This document shows, piece by piece, positions 5,976 through 8,321 of a stretch of 8,321 nt of DNA (position 1 is its first letter; each line of letters starts with the position of its first letter). The notes under the pieces were generated by a model that ran no database searches, had not been told where the DNA came from, and saw nothing but the letters and a program-made list of their open reading frames with translations. Source of the DNA: an uncultured Eubacteriales bacterium (lineage in GTDB: Bacteria; Bacillota_A; Clostridia; Christensenellales; Aristaeellaceae); NCBI GenBank assembly GCA_900321945.1, contig ONXY01000275.1:1-8321 (forward strand), written 5' to 3'. The position numbers and the translations under genes were made by a program.

Positions 5976-6663
5976 CTTTTTCTCCTTTCTGCCGTTTCCG
6001 TTCTCCGTCTGCGGCGGACGGGGCCGCCTTCGCGGCCTGTTCCTGGTTCTCCGGTCCCAGAAGGCAGGCGATTTCCGCGGGTACCAGCCCGGAAAGCTCC
6101 TCCGCGGACGCTCCCTTCTCCGCCACGATCCTCCGGACCCGCGTGGAGGAGATTTCCCGGGTTTCCGGGGGCGGCTCCAGCGTGAGAATATACCGCGAAA
6201 GGGAAGTCAGGAAGCCGCTTTCGCGGATGATCCGGCCGCAGTCGTCGCCGCCCCGGGCCAGGCACACGATTCCGAACTCCTCCGCGATTTCCCGCACATG
6301 AACCCATTTTTCCGCCAGCTCCGGAAGCTTGTCGGAGCCGATCAGCAGCGACGCCTCCGTCCCTTCCTCTCTCAGATGGCAGAGGGTTTCATAGGTTCGG
6401 GGCTGCCGGGCCCGGCGGATTTCCCAGTCTGTCGCCGCCATCCACGGCCGGGTTTCCGCAGCCGCCCGGAGCATGGCCAGGCGCAGATGATCCGGATAGG
6501 CGAAGTCTTTGCCCTGGCTTTCCCGGATATAGACGGATTTGGAGGGCACGAACACCACGGCCTCCCGCCCGGTTCTTTCCAGCGCGAATCTCGCCAGATT
6601 CAGGTGCGCCAGAGTGGGGGGGTTGAAGGCCCCGAAAAAGGCGAGCGCTTTCATTTTCCTCAT
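5965..6663 (-). CDS. nadD: Nicotinate mononucleotide adenylyltransferase
   Basis: Transfers AMP from ATP to NaMN to give nicotinate adenine dinucleotide (NaAD). The 232-aa protein has the nucleotidyltransferase N-terminal motif FFGAFNPPTLAH (9-20). The usual HxGH is here TLAH, so the first His is replaced by Thr, as in the GSFNPITNMH motif of eukaryotic NMN/NaMN adenylyltransferases. GSDKL (109-113) corresponds to the family's GADNL and ISSTRVRRIV (171-180) to the C-terminal ISSTxIR motif. The last about 28 residues (205-232) are a low-complexity Ala/Glu/Lys tail outside the usual domain. ATG 6663 was chosen because it overlaps the nadE stop as ATGA and has AAAGGA 6 nt upstream; an in-frame ATG at 6654 would remove three residues. 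It overlaps pncB by 11 nt. Reported as nadD because it sits between nadE and pncB. Confidence 0.93.
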   Translation of the reverse strand: MRKMKALAFFGAFNPPTLAHLNLARFALERTGREAVVFVPSKSVYIRESQGKDFAYPDHLRLAMLRAAAETRPWMAATDWEIRRARQPRTYETLCHLREEGTEASLLIGSDKLPELAEKWVHVREIAEEFGIVCLARGGDDCGRIIRESGFLTSLSRYILTLEPPPETREISSTRVRRIVAEKGASAEELSGLVPAEIACLLGPENQEQAAKAAPSAADGERKRQKGEKDEA

Positions 6664-7445
6664 GACGGTTCCTTTCCGAAGGGATCCAGGGTCAGAGGCA
6701 TCCGCCGCTTATGCATGGCCGCCGCCTCCAGCTTCCGGATCTTCGCGTCTGTTTCCGGGTCGCCGCAGGAACCTTCCCGCACATACAAATGGATTTCAGC
6801 GTAGCGTACGCCAAGATTCTCCTCATCGCTTCTGCCGGTCAGACCGTCCGAAGGCGTTTTGACCACCAGATCCCGGGGAATCTCTTCCATGGACAGCCCG
6901 ATTTCCACCACCTCCACGCTGGTCAGACGTCCCAGCACGGAGAAATCGCAGGACGTATCGCCGTCCTTGGTGCAGTATCCGACCGTGATCTCGCTCAGAT
7001 TTCCCGTGCCGGCCAGACGCGCGTCCAGCGCCTGGGCGATATAGCGCAGAACCGTCATGCGGAGGCGCGGCCCCACGTTGACGTCCGAATGCCGGCTGAC
7101 GGGAATCTCAAATTCCTCCGTTTCCGCGGAGGCCCCGTTCTGATCCGTGACGGCCCGCAGCGCCCCGTGGATTTCCCCGATATTGACCGTCCTGCGGCGG
7201 ATGCCCAGAGCCCCGCAGACCCGCCGGCTGTCCCCGATATCCTTCTGCTCTCCGTCCGGAAGCATCACGCCGTATACGTTTTCCGGCCCGAGGGCCCTGG
7301 CGCACAGCGCCGCGCAGACCGTAGAGTCCTTGCCTCCGGAGATTCCCAGCACCACGCGGCGGAAGCCCTGCTTCTCCGCGGTTTCCCGGATCAGCTCCAC
7401 CAGCCGGTCCCGGACCGCCTCCGCGTCAAACCGATATGCTCCCAT
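6660..7445 (-). CDS. nadE: NAD synthetase, ammonia-dependent type
   Basis: Amidates NaAD to NAD using ATP and ammonia. At 261 aa it is the short form without an N-terminal glutaminase (nitrilase-like) domain, so free ammonia or a separate ammonia source is expected. The PP-loop is ISGGKDST (35-42). GTGNLSE (146-152), TKDGDTSCD (159-167, family usually TKYGDGGVD) and KTPSDGLTGRSDEENLG (196-212, family KPPSAxL..xDExxLG) form the NaAD and ATP sites, and HKRRMP (245-250) is near the C-terminus. The start ATG 7445 follows AAAGGAG. It lies 25 nt after pncA, and its TGA overlaps the nadD ATG, so the two are translationally coupled. The DTSCD variant of the loop is unusual to me but the rest is intact. 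Confidence 0.95.
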   Translation of the reverse strand: MGAYRFDAEAVRDRLVELIRETAEKQGFRRVVLGISGGKDSTVCAALCARALGPENVYGVMLPDGEQKDIGDSRRVCGALGIRRRTVNIGEIHGALRAVTDQNGASAETEEFEIPVSRHSDVNVGPRLRMTVLRYIAQALDARLAGTGNLSEITVGYCTKDGDTSCDFSVLGRLTSVEVVEIGLSMEEIPRDLVVKTPSDGLTGRSDEENLGVRYAEIHLYVREGSCGDPETDAKIRKLEAAAMHKRRMPLTLDPFGKEPS

Positions 7446-7470
7446 GCTTTTCTCCTTTCCGGCCCGCCGG

Positions 7471-8007
7471 TCACAGAATATCGATCTGGCAGCTGGCCAT
7501 CGTCTCCAGGGCCGCCCTGTGTTTTTCCGGCGTCACGCCGGCGCAGCAGGCGGCGCGGACCTGAATCTCCGCCTCCGGGAAGGCGGCCTTGAGCAGCAGC
7601 GCGTTGGAGACTACGCAGATATCGGTGCAGAGACCCAGAAGTTCGATATCCGGCTTTTCGTCCGCTTCCAGCCGCTCCCGGATCATTTCCGGCAGGCGCA
7701 GACTGCCGAAGGAGGGCTTTTCCACAAGCGTGCAATCCCCGAGGGCTTCCCGGATCACCGGATTCAGCCGCCAGCCCTCCGTACCGCGGATGCAGTGTGG
7801 AACCGGAAGCCGCTTTCCTTCCCTGGTCTGAGCGTAATTCTCTCCGTGGGTATCGAGAGTGGCGATGATTTCCGCTCCGGCGTCCCGGCATTCCCGGATC
7901 CGGGCCGCCGCGGCGGGTACGATTCCGGCGGCTTCCTTCGTTCCCAGCGCGCCGTCGATAAAGTCGTTCTGAAGATCCACAGCGATCAGAAATCTCCGGA
8001 TTTTCAT
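7471..8007 (-). CDS. pncA: Nicotinamidase, isochorismatase-fold
   Basis: Hydrolyses nicotinamide to nicotinate and ammonia, feeding PncB. The 178-aa protein has the cysteine-hydrolase triad: D11 (VDLQNDF), K97 (VEKPSFGS) and C131 (CTDICVVSN). The metal site is partly recognisable as D52 and H54 (LDTHGENY) and H71 (VPHCIRGTEGW). The additional His of the Mycobacterium enzyme (H57 there) has no obvious counterpart; E56 or a neighbouring residue may substitute. The HCIRGTEGW block is typical of nicotinamidases. The start ATG 8007 overlaps the stop of the upstream regulator as ATGA. Placement directly ahead of nadE, nadD and pncB supports nicotinamidase over other isochorismatase-like hydrolases. 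Confidence 0.9.
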   Translation of the reverse strand: MKIRRFLIAVDLQNDFIDGALGTKEAAGIVPAAAARIRECRDAGAEIIATLDTHGENYAQTREGKRLPVPHCIRGTEGWRLNPVIREALGDCTLVEKPSFGSLRLPEMIRERLEADEKPDIELLGLCTDICVVSNALLLKAAFPEAEIQVRAACCAGVTPEKHRAALETMASCQIDIL

Positions 8008-8321
8008 GGTTGTCCTTCTCCTTTCAGCCGGTAGAGAACCGCGGGACGTCCCCGCTTCTGCTTTTCTTCCCGGTCGACGGGTTCCAGCCGGCCGGTTTCC
8101 TCGTACCGGCTCCTGATAAAACGGCGGAAATTGCTGCCGTCCAGCTTTTTCCCGAGCACCGCCTCGAAGACCGTCTGCAGTTCTCCAAGGGAGAACGCGC
8201 TCAGATCGTTCAGGAACCGGAACCCCACATCCGTGTAATCGATTTTTCCCCGCAGACGCTTTACCCCGGTTTCGATCATTCCGCCGTGGTCGAAGGCCAG
8301 ATCCCCGCCGGTCAGCACCGA
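8004..8321 (-). CDS. nrtR: NrtR-like regulator of NAD metabolism, C-terminal part only
   Basis: Only the last 106 residues lie in the window; the open frame continues through the right edge, so the N-terminal Nudix-like domain and the true start are not visible. The visible part has the winged-helix pattern of the NrtR family: LAFDHGGMIETGVKRLRGKI, then a segment DLSAFSLGELQTVFEAVLG that forms the first helices, GSNFRRFIRSR as the likely recognition helix, and a GRPAVLYRL wing. NrtR proteins use a catalytically weak Nudix domain to sense ADP-ribose and repress NAD genes. Its stop overlaps the pncA start (ATGA), which makes it the first visible gene of the operon it likely controls. A functional Nudix hydrolase with the same C-terminal domain cannot be excluded. 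Confidence 0.82.
   Translation of the reverse strand, partial: SVLTGGDLAFDHGGMIETGVKRLRGKIDYTDVGFRFLNDLSAFSLGELQTVFEAVLGKKLDGSNFRRFIRSRYEETGRLEPVDREEKQKRGRPAVLYRLKGEGQP

Noticed and set aside
5088..6185. 365-aa open frame on the plus strand
   Set aside because: Shadow of pncB and nadD, both clearly recognised on the minus strand.
1..8321. CRISPR array, tRNA or rRNA genes, transposase or attachment sites
   Set aside because: No regularly spaced direct repeats, cloverleaf-like sequences, integrase or transposase frames were seen on either strand.

Overview
All supportable genes lie on the minus strand, so the window reads from its right edge to its left. The DNA is GC-rich, intergenic gaps are short, and nearly every gene has a strong GGAGG or AAAGGAG ribosome binding site. 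This, with the protein families present, suggests a high-GC, anaerobic, gut- or rumen-type Firmicute (Clostridia). That placement is inference and no taxonomic marker is present.

Right part (8321 to 4782): a compact NAD salvage operon. In transcription order it holds the C-terminal end of an NrtR-like NAD regulator (cut by the window edge), pncA (nicotinamidase), nadE (ammonia-type NAD synthetase), nadD (nicotinate mononucleotide adenylyltransferase) and pncB (nicotinate phosphoribosyltransferase). Three of the four junctions overlap (ATGA at nrtR/pncA and nadE/nadD, 11 nt at nadD/pncB), and pncA/nadE are 25 nt apart. Together the four enzymes form the complete deamidating (Preiss-Handler) route: nicotinamide to nicotinate to NaMN to NaAD to NAD. 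The likely regulator is encoded as part of the same transcript.

Middle part (4781 to 2898): a 387-bp non-coding stretch with an ECF-sigma-like promoter motif and a structured leader. It is followed by a tightly coupled pair: an unrecognised 188-aa protein with a Met-rich segment and acidic tail, and a 290-aa von Willebrand A (MIDAS) protein. A textbook intrinsic terminator closes the pair.

Left part (2897 to 1): a divergent adenylosuccinate-synthetase (PurA) paralogue starts only 38 nt after that terminator and is followed by a GC hairpin. A second copy of the ECF-like promoter motif, with the same internal spacing, precedes a 59-aa membrane protein and a large exported protein that runs off the left edge.

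The most notable signals are the PurA-like enzyme with altered substrate-binding motifs, the pair of spacing-conserved promoter motifs that may place two unrelated-looking loci in one stress-type regulon, and a leader with two direct repeats competing for one complementary strand.
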